Notes under the pieces: model-generated | Told to the model about the DNA's origin: nothing | What the model saw: only the letters and a program-made list of their open reading frames with translations | Database searches by the model: none | Assembly: GCF_015560805.1 (NCBI RefSeq) | Contig: NZ_JADMSO010000003.1 | Coordinates: forward strand, 186,001-250,000 | Length of the DNA: 64,000 nucleotides | Source: Mediterraneibacter glycyrrhizinilyticus | GTDB lineage: Bacteria > Bacillota > Clostridia > Lachnospirales > Lachnospiraceae | Direction of reading: 5' to 3' | In this document: positions 8,697 through 18,026 of the stretch, piece after piece | Layout: each line of letters starts with the position of its first letter | Position numbering within the stretch: the first letter of the stretch is position 1 | Translations under genes and position numbers: made by a program

Positions 8697-9386
8697 ATGA
8701 GAGAAAGATTAAAGGAACTGGAAGCGCGGATCGGGTATGAGTTCCGGGACGTATCCTTGTTGGAGCGGGCGCTGAGACATAGTTCTTTCACGAATGAAAA
8801 ACGTATGCCGAAGCAGGAATGTAACGAACGGCTTGAATTTCTGGGAGACGCAGTGCTGGAATTGGTGTCCAGTGAATTTTTATTTAAAGAATATCCGAAA
8901 GTTTCAGAGGGGGAACTGACAAAGACGCGTGCAAGTATGGTATGCGAGCCATCGCTTGCTTTTTGCGCCAGAGATATCGATCTGGGGAAGTACCTGCTTC
9001 TCGGAAAAGGTGAAGAGGCGACCGGCGGCCGGCAGAGAGATTCTGTGACGTCAGACGCAATGGAAGCATTGATCGGCGCGATTTACCTGGACAGTGGTTT
9101 TACTAATGCAAAAGAGTTTATCCATAAGTTTATTTTATCGGATCTTGAAGATAAGAAACTCTTTTTCGATAGCAAGACTATTTTGCAGGAGATCGTGCAG
9201 GCAAAGGGAAAAGAAGCGGTGAACTATCGCTTGACGGGAGAAGACGGACCGGATCATAACAAAGTATTCTCAGTCAATGCGGAGATCGGCGGAGTTTCTT
9301 ATGGGAGCGGAAAAGGACGTTCCAAGAAAGCAGCGGAGCAGGAGGCGGCTTACCGTGCGATTCTGCGATTGAAAAAAGAACAGTAA
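8697..9386 (+). CDS. rnc: Ribonuclease III
   Basis: A 229-residue RNase III that cuts double-stranded RNA in rRNA and mRNA processing. The catalytic signature NERLEFLGDAVLELV lies in the N-terminal domain, with the second acidic cluster in SDAMEALIGAIYLDSGF. A double-stranded-RNA-binding domain occupies about 155-225 (NYRLTGEDGPDHNKVF, GSGKGRSKKAAEQEAA). I choose the ATG at 8697, preceded by AGAAAGGAACGG; the frame is open back to 8631, but that stretch includes the acpP terminator. smc follows 13 bases after the stop, a common arrangement. Confidence 0.95.
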   Translation: MRERLKELEARIGYEFRDVSLLERALRHSSFTNEKRMPKQECNERLEFLGDAVLELVSSEFLFKEYPKVSEGELTKTRASMVCEPSLAFCARDIDLGKYLLLGKGEEATGGRQRDSVTSDAMEALIGAIYLDSGFTNAKEFIHKFILSDLEDKKLFFDSKTILQEIVQAKGKEAVNYRLTGEDGPDHNKVFSVNAEIGGVSYGSGKGRSKKAAEQEAAYRAILRLKKEQ

Positions 9387-9399
9387 GAACAGGTGAGTT

Positions 9400-12300
9400 A
9401 TGTATTTAAAGAGTATTGAAGTACAGGGATTTAAGTCCTTTGCAAACAAGATCAAATTTGAGTTTCACGAGGGGATCACCGGAATCGTCGGACCGAACGG
9501 AAGTGGAAAAAGCAACGTTGCCGACGCGGTACGCTGGGTGCTCGGAGAGCAGAGAGTGAAACAGCTTCGGGGCGGCACGATGCAGGATGTCATTTTCTCG
9601 GGAACAGAGAACCGAAAGCCGCTCAGCTATGCTTCCGTTGCGATCACGCTGAATAATTCAGATCATCAGCTTCCGGTGGACTATGAGGAAGTGACGGTTA
9701 CAAGAAAGCTGTACCGTTCGGGAGAAAGTGAATATCTGATCAATGGAGCCTCCTGCCGTCTGAAAGATATCAATGAGATGTTCTATGATACCGGTATTGG
9801 TAAAGAGGGATATTCGATCATCGGACAGGGGCAGATCGATAAGATCTTAAGCGGAAAACCGGAAGAGAGGCGGGAGCTTTTCGACGAGGCTGCCGGAATC
9901 GTAAAGTTTAAGCGCAGAAAAGCATTGTCTCTGAAAAAACTGGATGAGGAACGACAGAACTTAACCCGTGTCAATGATATTTTATCGGAGTTGGAAAAAC
10001 AGATCGGACCACTTCAGAAGCAGTCCGAGGTGGCAAGAGAATATTTGAAAAAGAAAGAAGAACTGAAGACGTTTGATATCAATATGTTTCTGTTGGAGAC
10101 AGAACGTCTTCGGGAGCTGACCCGAGGGATCGAAGAAAAACTTCAGTTGGCGACGGATGAATTGAGCGAGGCGGGCATCCGGTATGAGGAGATGAAAGCC
10201 GAGTACGAGGCGATCGAGGAAGAAGTGGAGGGAATCGACCTTTCCATCGAGAAAGCAAAGAGCCAGCTGAATGAGACGACACTGTTAAAACAGCAGCTGG
10301 AGGGGCAGATCAATGTCTTAAAAGAACAGATCAATACGGTCAGGATGAACGACGAGCATTACGGCAAGCGGCAGCAGACGATCCGGATCGAGTTGGAGAC
10401 AAGGGAGAAACAAAAAGATACGTTGTCACAGGAAAGAGCGGATGTGACAGAGAAACTGACGCAGATATCAAGACAGGATCAGGAAGCGAAGCAGGCGTTG
10501 ATCGAAGTGCAGAGCCGGATCGCAGAACATAGTGCGGAGGTTGAAAAAAAGAAACAGGAGATCATGGAGCTTCTGAACAACCGTGCGTCAACCCGTGCGA
10601 AGATCCAGCATTTTGATACGACGCAGGCACAGTTTACGACACGGCGTGCGGAATTACATAAATTGATCCTTGAGACGGCAAGCGAGGGGGAAAGGCAGAA
10701 CAGCGCGTTGCGTTCCTATGAGGAAGAACTTGTCAGCGTACGGGAGCAGATCACACGGTTTTCGGAGCAGATCAAGGAAAATGAGCAGAAGATCGGACAG
10801 TATCAGAGAGAACTTTCCGAGAAGCAGGAAAAGCTGCGTGTCGGACAGACTGCGTATCACAGGGAGTCTTCCCGTCTGGAGTCCTTGAAAAATATTACCG
10901 AGCGTTATGACGGATATGGCAACAGCATCCGAAAAGTCATGAGCAACAAAGACCGGGTACCGGGACTTCTCGGTGTTGTGGCAGACATCATCAAGGTAGA
11001 GAAAGAATATGAGATCGCCGTGGAAACGGCGCTTGGCGGAAGTATCCAGAATATTGTTACGGATACCGAGGAGACCGCAAAGCGGATGATCCAGTACCTG
11101 AAGCAGAATAAATTCGGACGCGCGACATTTTTACCTCTGACAAGTATGCATGGAAGCGGCGGGATCCGGGATGCGCAGGCATTGAAAGAACCGGGTGTGA
11201 TCGGGCTTGCCAATACACTGGTGACGGTGGAAGCGAAGTTCCAAGTACTTGCCGATCAGCTTCTCGGGCGGACGATCGTGGTAGACCATATCGATCACGG
11301 AATCGCGATCGCCAGAAAATACCGTCAGTCGCTGCGCCTGGTCACGCTGGAGGGAGATTTGATCAATCCGGGCGGATCTATGACCGGAGGTGCGTTTAAA
11401 AATTCCAGCAATCTCCTCAGCAGACGGCGTGAGATCGAAGAATTTGAAGAGACGGTGGCGCTGCTGAAGAAAGATATGAGCGCGATGGAGCAGGAAGTGA
11501 GCGCGATCAAAGAGAAGCGTGCCGCATGTTACAGTGCCAACGATGAGATCCAGCAGAAACTCGGGAACGCATCGATCACGGAGAATACCGTGAAGATGAA
11601 TATGGAGCAGGTGCAGGCAAAATTGCGGGAACTTTCCGAACGTCACCGTGGTTATAAGAGTGAGCAGAATGAACTGGAAGAACAGATCCGTCAGATCAAA
11701 GACAATGAAGATTCGATCCAGATGGAACTGGAGACATCCGAACGTCTGGAAAAAGAATGGAATGAGCGCATTGAGGAATTAAACGGACTTCTGGAGCAGG
11801 AGCGTATTGAGGAAACTTCCCAGATGCGCAAGTCGGAGGAAGTACATCTGAAATTTGCAAGTCTGGAACAGCAGAATACATTTATTCTGGAAAATATCAG
11901 CCGTGTGGAGGAGGAATCTGCCAGATTTGCAGAGGAATTAAGAGAACTGGATCAGTACAAGGGCAATGCGTCGGAAGAGATCCGGGTGAAAGAAGAGCAG
12001 ATCACAGAATTACGACAGACGATCGAAGATTCCAAAGAATTGTTTGCCGAAATCCAGGAAGAGATCAAGGTCCAGAGCACAAAACGGGATGAGCTGAACC
12101 AGAAACATAAGACATTTTTAGGAAAGCGCGAAGAACTTTCAAAGCATATGTCAGATCTGGATAAAGAGTGTTTCCGTCTGAACAGCCAGAAAGAGGGCTA
12201 TGAGGAAGCATCTGACAAGCAGATCAACTATATGTGGGAAGAATATGAGCTGACCTACGGGCGGGCGATGGAGCTCCGCAATGAAAATCTAACGGATCTG

Positions 12301-12960
12301 TCCTATATGAAGCAGCAGATCCAACTGCTGAAACAGGAGATCCGGAAACTTGGTAATGTCAATGTCAATGCGATCGAGGATTATAAGAATGTGTCGGAAC
12401 GATATGAATTTTTGAGCGGACAGCATGAAGATCTGATCGAGGCGGAGGCTACGCTTGTGAAGATCATCGAGGAGCTGGATGCCGCGATGCGCAAACAGTT
12501 CCAGGAGCAGTTTGCCTTGATCAGCAGCGAGTTTGACAAAGTATTCCGACAGTTGTTCGGCGGCGGAAAAGGAACGCTGGAACTGATGGAAGATGAGGAT
12601 GTGCTGGAAGCGGGAATACGCATCATCGCGCAGCCGCCGGGAAAGAAACTGCAGAATATGATGCAGCTTTCCGGTGGAGAGAAAGCTCTGACTGCGATTT
12701 CTTTGCTATTTGCGATCCAGAACTTAAAGCCGTCTCCGTTCTGTCTGCTGGACGAGATCGAGGCGGCATTGGACGACAGCAATGTCGGGCGATACGCGCA
12801 GTATCTGCATAAGCTCACAGAACATACACAGTTTATCGTGATCACACACCGCCGCGGAACGATGGCGGCGGCAGATCGGCTTTACGGGATCACCATGCAG
12901 GAAAAAGGCGTATCCACATTGGTTTCCGTCGATCTGCTGGAAGATGATCTTGTAAAATAG
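9400..12960 (+). CDS. smc: Chromosome partition protein SMC
   Basis: A 1,186-residue SMC ATPase of full family length. Walker A is GPNGSGKSN (about residues 32-40). Long coiled coils flank a hinge domain at about 510-670 (VPGLLGVVADIIKV, GGSIQNIVTD, GGSMTGGAF). The C-terminal head has the ABC signature LSGGEKALTAISLLF and Walker B CLLDEIEAALDD. It forms condensin with ScpA and ScpB, which are not in this window, and organises the chromosome. rnc lies just upstream and ftsY just downstream, as in many Firmicutes. Confidence 0.98.
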   Translation: MYLKSIEVQGFKSFANKIKFEFHEGITGIVGPNGSGKSNVADAVRWVLGEQRVKQLRGGTMQDVIFSGTENRKPLSYASVAITLNNSDHQLPVDYEEVTVTRKLYRSGESEYLINGASCRLKDINEMFYDTGIGKEGYSIIGQGQIDKILSGKPEERRELFDEAAGIVKFKRRKALSLKKLDEERQNLTRVNDILSELEKQIGPLQKQSEVAREYLKKKEELKTFDINMFLLETERLRELTRGIEEKLQLATDELSEAGIRYEEMKAEYEAIEEEVEGIDLSIEKAKSQLNETTLLKQQLEGQINVLKEQINTVRMNDEHYGKRQQTIRIELETREKQKDTLSQERADVTEKLTQISRQDQEAKQALIEVQSRIAEHSAEVEKKKQEIMELLNNRASTRAKIQHFDTTQAQFTTRRAELHKLILETASEGERQNSALRSYEEELVSVREQITRFSEQIKENEQKIGQYQRELSEKQEKLRVGQTAYHRESSRLESLKNITERYDGYGNSIRKVMSNKDRVPGLLGVVADIIKVEKEYEIAVETALGGSIQNIVTDTEETAKRMIQYLKQNKFGRATFLPLTSMHGSGGIRDAQALKEPGVIGLANTLVTVEAKFQVLADQLLGRTIVVDHIDHGIAIARKYRQSLRLVTLEGDLINPGGSMTGGAFKNSSNLLSRRREIEEFEETVALLKKDMSAMEQEVSAIKEKRAACYSANDEIQQKLGNASITENTVKMNMEQVQAKLRELSERHRGYKSEQNELEEQIRQIKDNEDSIQMELETSERLEKEWNERIEELNGLLEQERIEETSQMRKSEEVHLKFASLEQQNTFILENISRVEEESARFAEELRELDQYKGNASEEIRVKEEQITELRQTIEDSKELFAEIQEEIKVQSTKRDELNQKHKTFLGKREELSKHMSDLDKECFRLNSQKEGYEEASDKQINYMWEEYELTYGRAMELRNENLTDLSYMKQQIQLLKQEIRKLGNVNVNAIEDYKNVSERYEFLSGQHEDLIEAEATLVKIIEELDAAMRKQFQEQFALISSEFDKVFRQLFGGGKGTLELMEDEDVLEAGIRIIAQPPGKKLQNMMQLSGGEKALTAISLLFAIQNLKPSPFCLLDEIEAALDDSNVGRYAQYLHKLTEHTQFIVITHRRGTMAAADRLYGITMQEKGVSTLVSVDLLEDDLVK

Positions 12961-12998
12961 AAGTACTGTGAATCAGCAGTAAAATCGAGGAGGCAGGA

Positions 12999-13940
12999 AT
13001 GGAAGAGAAACAAGGGTTTTTTAAGCGGCTCGTGTCCGGGCTGACAAAGACGAGAGATAATATCGTATCGGGCATGGACAGTATTTTTCATGGATTTTCC
13101 CATATAGACGAGGATTTTTATGAGGAATTGGAAGAGACATTGATCATGGGAGATCTCGGCGTGCATACGACGATGGAGATCATCGAAGATCTTCGGGAGA
13201 AAGTAAAAGCACAGCATATCAAAGAACCGATCGAGTGCCGTCAGCTTTTGATCGACAGTATCAAAGAGCAGATGGATGTGGGCGAGACGGCATATGAATT
13301 TGAAGAAAAGCAGTCCGTTGTATTTGTGATCGGGGTCAATGGAGTCGGCAAGACGACAACGATCGGAAAGTTGGCGGGAAAATTCCGTGCGGAACATAAA
13401 AAAGTGATCCTCGCGGCGGCGGATACGTTCCGTGCGGCGGCGGGGGAACAGTTGAAAGAGTGGGCGAACCGTGCACAGGTGGAGATGATCGGCGGTCAGG
13501 AGGGTTCCGACCCGGCGGCAGTCGTATTTGACGCGGTGGCAGCAGCGAGAGCAAGAAGAGCGGATATCCTGCTCTGCGATACTGCAGGACGTCTGCACAA
13601 CAAAAAGAATCTGATGGAAGAATTGAAGAAGATCAACCGTGTCATCGATCGGGAATATCCGGAAGCATACCGGGAAACTTTAGTTGTACTGGATGCGACG
13701 ACCGGACAGAATGCACTGAATCAGGCAAAAGAATTTAATGAAGTGGCAGATATTACAGGAGTGATCCTGACAAAGATGGACGGAACAGCAAAAGGCGGAA
13801 TCGCCGTTGCAATCCAGGCAGAACTGGGAATTCCGGTGAAATATATCGGCGTCGGAGAGGGCATTGACGATCTGCAGAAATTTGACGCGGATGAATTTGT
13901 AAACGCATTATTCTATCGGGAAGAGAGCAAGGAGGAATAA
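12999..13940 (+). CDS. ftsY: Signal recognition particle receptor FtsY
   Basis: A 313-residue SRP-GTPase. It consists of an NG domain with a short N-terminal segment and no long acidic A domain, as usual in Clostridia. GTPase motifs are GVNGVGKTTTIGKLA, ADTFRAAAGEQL, DTAGR and TKMDGTAKGG. It docks the SRP-ribosome complex at the membrane and hydrolyses GTP together with Ffh. The ATG follows CGAGGAGGCAGGA. ilvA starts 2 bases after the stop, so it is probably translated from the same message. Confidence 0.97.
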   Translation: MEEKQGFFKRLVSGLTKTRDNIVSGMDSIFHGFSHIDEDFYEELEETLIMGDLGVHTTMEIIEDLREKVKAQHIKEPIECRQLLIDSIKEQMDVGETAYEFEEKQSVVFVIGVNGVGKTTTIGKLAGKFRAEHKKVILAAADTFRAAAGEQLKEWANRAQVEMIGGQEGSDPAAVVFDAVAAARARRADILLCDTAGRLHNKKNLMEELKKINRVIDREYPEAYRETLVVLDATTGQNALNQAKEFNEVADITGVILTKMDGTAKGGIAVAIQAELGIPVKYIGVGEGIDDLQKFDADEFVNALFYREESKEE

Positions 13941-13942
13941 CC

Positions 13943-15157
13943 ATGTTGACATTAGAAAAATTTGAGGAAGCCAGCGAGATCGTAAAACGTGTGACGAATC
14001 CTACCAAGTTGATTTACAGCGAATACTTAAGTGAACAGGCAGGCGGAAAAGTATACCTGAAACCGGAAAATATGCAGCATACCGGCGCATACAAACTGCG
14101 CGGCGCATATTACAAGATCAGTACGATGACAGAGGAAGAACGTGCAAGAGGTCTGATCACGGCATCTGCCGGAAACCATGCGCAGGGAGTTGCCTATGCG
14201 GCGAAAGCATTTGGATGTAAGGCGACGATCGTGATGCCGACGATCACTCCGCTGATCAAAGTGAACCGGACAAAGAGTTACGGTGCCGAGGTGGTTCTAC
14301 ATGGGGATGTCTATGACGACGCCTGCGCATATGCATATGAATTGGCAGAAAAGCACGGATATACATTCGTGCATCCGTTTGACGATCTGGATGTGGCGAC
14401 CGGACAGGGAACGATCGCAATGGAGATCGTACAGGAACTGCCGACCGTGGATTACATTCTGGTGCCGATCGGCGGAGGCGGACTGGTGACAGGCGTGTCC
14501 ACTTTGGCAAAAATGCTGAACCCAAAGATCAAGGTGATCGGCGTGGAGCCGGCGGCGGCAGCCAGCATGACCGCGGCTCTTGCGGCCGGGGAGGTTGTCT
14601 CTCTGGACAGTGCAGATACGATCGCAGACGGTACCGCAGTGAAGCGGGTCGGAGAAAAGATCTTCCCGTATGTACAGGAAAATGTCGATGAAATCCTGCA
14701 GGTGGAAGATGACGAACTGATCGGCGCATTTCTGGATATGGTTGAGAATCATAAGATGATCGTGGAAAATTCCGGACTGCTTTCTGTTGCAGCGTTAAAG
14801 CAGCTTGACTGCAAAGGAAAGAAAGTAGTCTGCGTATTAAGCGGCGGCAATATGGATGTGATCACGATGTCTTCGATCGTACAGCATGGTCTGATCCAGA
14901 GAGACCGGATCTTCTCCGTATCGGTGCTTCTTCCGGACAAGCCGGGCGAACTGGTGCGTGTGGCGGCAACGATCGCAGATGCACAGGGCAACGTGATCAA
15001 ACTGGAGCATAACCAGTTTGTCAGCACGAACCGGAACGCGGCTGTGGAACTTCGTATTACGATGGAGGCATTCGGAACCGAACATAAGCATCGTATTCTG
15101 GATGCACTGGAAGCAAAAGGGTTCCGTCCGAAACTGATCAGCGCGAAGTTGTATTAA
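13943..15157 (+). CDS. ilvA: Threonine ammonia-lyase (threonine dehydratase)
   Basis: A 404-residue fold-type II PLP enzyme that deaminates threonine to 2-oxobutyrate. The PLP lysine is in GAYKLRGAYY, the substrate loop is ASAGNHAQGVA, and the phosphate loop is PIGGGGLVTG. A C-terminal ACT-like domain (about 325-404: FSVSVLLPDKPGELVRVAAT) is present. The single ACT domain and 404-residue length resemble the YbcF/TdcB-with-ACT form common in Clostridia, so a catabolic rather than isoleucine-biosynthetic role is possible. No isoleucine pathway genes are adjacent. It is placed 2 bases after ftsY. Confidence 0.92.
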   Translation: MLTLEKFEEASEIVKRVTNPTKLIYSEYLSEQAGGKVYLKPENMQHTGAYKLRGAYYKISTMTEEERARGLITASAGNHAQGVAYAAKAFGCKATIVMPTITPLIKVNRTKSYGAEVVLHGDVYDDACAYAYELAEKHGYTFVHPFDDLDVATGQGTIAMEIVQELPTVDYILVPIGGGGLVTGVSTLAKMLNPKIKVIGVEPAAAASMTAALAAGEVVSLDSADTIADGTAVKRVGEKIFPYVQENVDEILQVEDDELIGAFLDMVENHKMIVENSGLLSVAALKQLDCKGKKVVCVLSGGNMDVITMSSIVQHGLIQRDRIFSVSVLLPDKPGELVRVAATIADAQGNVIKLEHNQFVSTNRNAAVELRITMEAFGTEHKHRILDALEAKGFRPKLISAKLY

Positions 15158-15210
15158 TACCCAAAGCGAACACTTTCAATACTGGTTTAAAAGTGTTCAC
15201 TTTGGGTATT
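15156..15210. repeat. Palindromic repeat, copy 1, after ilvA
   Basis: The arms at 15156-15176 and 15190-15210 pair along AATACCCAAAG...GAACACTTT with one mismatch. The same arm, TACCCAAAGCGAACACTTT, recurs at 24854-24872. The symmetric AT-rich flanks and position after the gene allow a bidirectional terminator role, but there is no real T-run. Confidence 0.8.
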
Positions 15211-15236
15211 GGCTGAGTTATAAAAATTTGTAAAAG

Positions 15237-15284
15237 AAAAAGGATCCTGTTTTCATCAGAGGAGATGAGAACGCGATCCTTTTT
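15237..15284. terminator. Bidirectional terminator between ilvA and prs
   Basis: AAAAAGGATC and GATCCTTTTT pair at the ends, with a further inner stem GTTTTCATC/GATGAGAAC. T-runs lie on both strands, so it can end both ilvA (plus) and prs (minus). Confidence 0.85.
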
Positions 15285-15300
15285 GTCATGGTCTTGAAAA

Positions 15301-16473
15301 TTAAATCTGATTATATTTCTTCAGCAGTGCATGGATCTTGTCGGTCGGATTTAATACCGCGCCGATCGTCAGGTCGTGATTCAAAGAATCCACGATCAAG
15401 GCAAGGAATTTGCTCATATCTGCGGTGACAAAGTAAGGCTTTTCTTTGACAACCGGAGGAAGATAAGTGAGGTTTGTTGTGATGACCTTGTCAATGTATC
15501 CTTTTTCGTGATATTCATCGAATTTATCGAATCCCTCGGTGAACAATCCGAATGTTGTGCAGACAAACACTCTTGCCGCATGACGCTCTTTTAGCTGTTT
15601 TGCAACGTCCAGCATACTTTCACCGGAAGAGATCATATCGTCTACGATGATGACGTCTTTTCCGGTTACGTCGTCGCCGAGGAATTCATGGGCAACGATC
15701 GGGTTCTTGCCATTGACAACGGTTGAATAGTCACGGCGTTTGTAGAACATACCCATATCGACACCGAGTACGTTTGAAAAATATACGGCGCGGTGCATCG
15801 CGCCCTCGTCCGGGCTGATGATCATCAGATGTTCTTTGTCTGCTTTGAAATCCGGTACAGCACGGAACAATGCTTTCATAAACTGGTACGGCGGGTTAAA
15901 ACTGTCAAAACCGTACAGCGGAATAGAGTTCTGCACACGCGGGTCGTGAGCATCGAATGTAAGGATACTGCTGACTCCCATGGAGATCAGTTCCTGCAGA
16001 GCAAGTGCGCAGTCCAGAGATTCACGTTTTGTACGTTTGTGCTGACGGCTTTCATAAAGGAACGGCATAATGACGTTGATACGATGCGCTTTTCCGGTCG
16101 CAGCCGAAATGATACGTTTCAGATCTTGATAATGGTCATCCGGTGACATATGGTTTAAATGTCCGTTTACAGTGTATGTCAGACTATAATTACATACATC
16201 CGTCATGATAAATAAATCCGTTCCGCGGATCGTTTCTTTTAAAATACCTTTTGCCTCTCCGCTTCCAAAACGAGGGCAGGCACAATCTACAAGATAATTG
16301 TTGGAACGATAATTCACATAAATCGGGGATTCTGTTACTTCATTGATCGTGTTCTGCCGGAAAGAAACAATATAGTCATTTACTTTCTGACCGAGTTCGC
16401 TACAACTTTCCATAGCAGCAATTTTTAAAGGTGCTACCGGAAGCATTTTTTCGATTAATTCAATATTAGGCAT
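15301..16473 (-). CDS. prs: Ribose-phosphate pyrophosphokinase
   Basis: A 390-residue PRPP synthase that makes 5-phosphoribosyl diphosphate from ribose 5-phosphate and ATP for nucleotide, histidine and tryptophan synthesis. The PRPP-binding loop is VIIVDDMISSGESMLD, and the regulatory-flexible region has FLYESRQHKRTKRES and LTFDAHDPRVQ. It is longer than the classic form of about 315 residues because of an N-terminal extension and internal insertions, as seen in a clostridial subfamily. I choose the ATG at 16473 because AGGAG lies just upstream; the frame continues to 16605 but crosses the promoter. Confidence 0.92.
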   Translation of the reverse strand: MPNIELIEKMLPVAPLKIAAMESCSELGQKVNDYIVSFRQNTINEVTESPIYVNYRSNNYLVDCACPRFGSGEAKGILKETIRGTDLFIMTDVCNYSLTYTVNGHLNHMSPDDHYQDLKRIISAATGKAHRINVIMPFLYESRQHKRTKRESLDCALALQELISMGVSSILTFDAHDPRVQNSIPLYGFDSFNPPYQFMKALFRAVPDFKADKEHLMIISPDEGAMHRAVYFSNVLGVDMGMFYKRRDYSTVVNGKNPIVAHEFLGDDVTGKDVIIVDDMISSGESMLDVAKQLKERHAARVFVCTTFGLFTEGFDKFDEYHEKGYIDKVITTNLTYLPPVVKEKPYFVTADMSKFLALIVDSLNHDLTIGAVLNPTDKIHALLKKYNQI

Positions 16474-16537
16474 GTTTTTCTCCTGTGATTTCGTATTTTG
16501 CAGATATGCAATCTGATTATTCAGGTTTTCCAATATG

Positions 16538-16566
16538 GTTATATCATTTTTTATGTTGAAATTCAA
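16538..16566 (-). promoter_or_regulatory. Putative sigma-A promoter for prs
   Basis: On the minus strand TTGAAT (16561-16566) and TATAAC (16538-16543) are separated by 17 bases, about 65 bases before the prs start. Confidence 0.65.
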
Positions 16567-16697
16567 GCAATTCTGTAAGGAGATTGCAGAACCGGAGAAA
16601 ATCAAAGGTTTTTCTGTGCTTCTAAAGTGAAAAAAAGTGTGGTATACTTTACGGAAAGGGAAAAGCAGGGGGAAATGAAAGGAACAAGGAGAATTTT

Positions 16698-18017
16698 ATG
16701 GCGCATGAACATAAGATCCGTTCTGTGGAAGAGGGCGGAATTGCCTGGGAGATGGGAATCGAACCGGGCGATAAACTTCTGACGGTGAACGGACAGGAAA
16801 TCGAAGACATTTTTGACTATCGTTATTATATAGAAGAAGAGGAACTGCTGCTGTTGATCGAAAAGGCGGACGGCGAGCAGTGGGAACTGGAAATCGGGAA
16901 AGAAGAATACGAAGATCTCGGGATGGAGTTTGAAGAGGGGCTGATGGATCAGTACCGGCACTGTCACAACAGATGTATCTTCTGCTTTATCGACCAGATG
17001 CCGCCGGGGATGCGTGAGACATTGTATTTCAAAGACGATGATTCCCGATTGTCATTTTTGCAGGGGAATTATGTGACGCTGACGAATATGAGTGAACATG
17101 ACATCGAGCGGATCATAAAATACCGTCTGGAGCCGATCAATATTTCGTTCCAGACGATGAATCCCGAGCTGCGCTGCCGGATGCTGCACAACCGTTTCGC
17201 GGGAGAATCGCTGAAAAAGGCGGATATACTCTATGAGGCGGGGATTGAGATGAACGGACAGATCGTCCTTTGCAAAGGGATCAATGACGGGGACGAATTG
17301 GAATACAGCATCCGGGAACTGACCCGTTATCTTCCGAATCTGCAAAGCGTTTCAGTCGTTCCGGTTGGACTCAGCAAATACCGGGACGGTCTGGAACCGT
17401 TGGAGCCGTTTGGCAAAGAAGATGCCGAAGCAGTGATCGACACGATCGAGCGGTGGCAGAAGACTCTTTATGAGCAATATGGAAAGCATGTCGTACATGC
17501 CAGCGACGAGTGGTATCTGCTGGCAGGACGGGAACTGCCGGAAGAAGAGCGGTATGACGGATATCTGCAGCTGGAAAACGGCGTCGGTATGCTGCGTCTT
17601 CTGCACAATGAATTTACGGAGGCGCTGGCGGCAGAACAGGGAGACAACGAAGTCCGGGAACTGTCGCTTGCAACCGGAAAGCTGGCATATCCGACGATCT
17701 GTACGTTGATGGAACAGATGAAAGAAAAATTTCCCGATACGACCGTACATGTTTACCCGATCCGGAATGATTTCTTCGGGGAGCGTATCACGGTGTCGGG
17801 ACTTGTGACCGGACAGGATCTGACGGCACAGCTGAAAGGGCAGAAGCTTGGAGAACGTCTGCTGATCCCGTGCAATATGCTCCGGGTGGACGAAGACGTC
17901 TTTCTGGATGATTATACCGTCGCCGATGTGGAGAAGACTTTACAAGAGCCGCTGAATATTGTAAAATCAAGCGGTCAGAACTTGTTAGATACGGTTCTTG
18001 GAAGAGAAGAAAGGTAG
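16698..18017 (+). CDS. DUF512 family radical-SAM/PDZ-like protein
   Basis: A 439-residue DUF512 protein. It has an N-terminal PDZ-like segment (EGGIAWEMGIEPGDKLLTVN, about 10-32), a radical-SAM-type cysteine motif CHNRCIFC (CxxxCxxC, near residue 90), and the C-terminal DUF512 region. The family is found in Clostridia and cyanobacteria, often directly before the GTPase gene der, as here with a 9-base gap. The substrate is unknown; a role tied to ribosome assembly has been suggested only by this neighbourhood. It starts at the ATG after CAAGGAGAATTTT and is divergent from prs. Confidence 0.9.
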   Translation: MAHEHKIRSVEEGGIAWEMGIEPGDKLLTVNGQEIEDIFDYRYYIEEEELLLLIEKADGEQWELEIGKEEYEDLGMEFEEGLMDQYRHCHNRCIFCFIDQMPPGMRETLYFKDDDSRLSFLQGNYVTLTNMSEHDIERIIKYRLEPINISFQTMNPELRCRMLHNRFAGESLKKADILYEAGIEMNGQIVLCKGINDGDELEYSIRELTRYLPNLQSVSVVPVGLSKYRDGLEPLEPFGKEDAEAVIDTIERWQKTLYEQYGKHVVHASDEWYLLAGRELPEEERYDGYLQLENGVGMLRLLHNEFTEALAAEQGDNEVRELSLATGKLAYPTICTLMEQMKEKFPDTTVHVYPIRNDFFGERITVSGLVTGQDLTAQLKGQKLGERLLIPCNMLRVDEDVFLDDYTVADVEKTLQEPLNIVKSSGQNLLDTVLGREER

Positions 18018-18026
18018 AAAAGAACA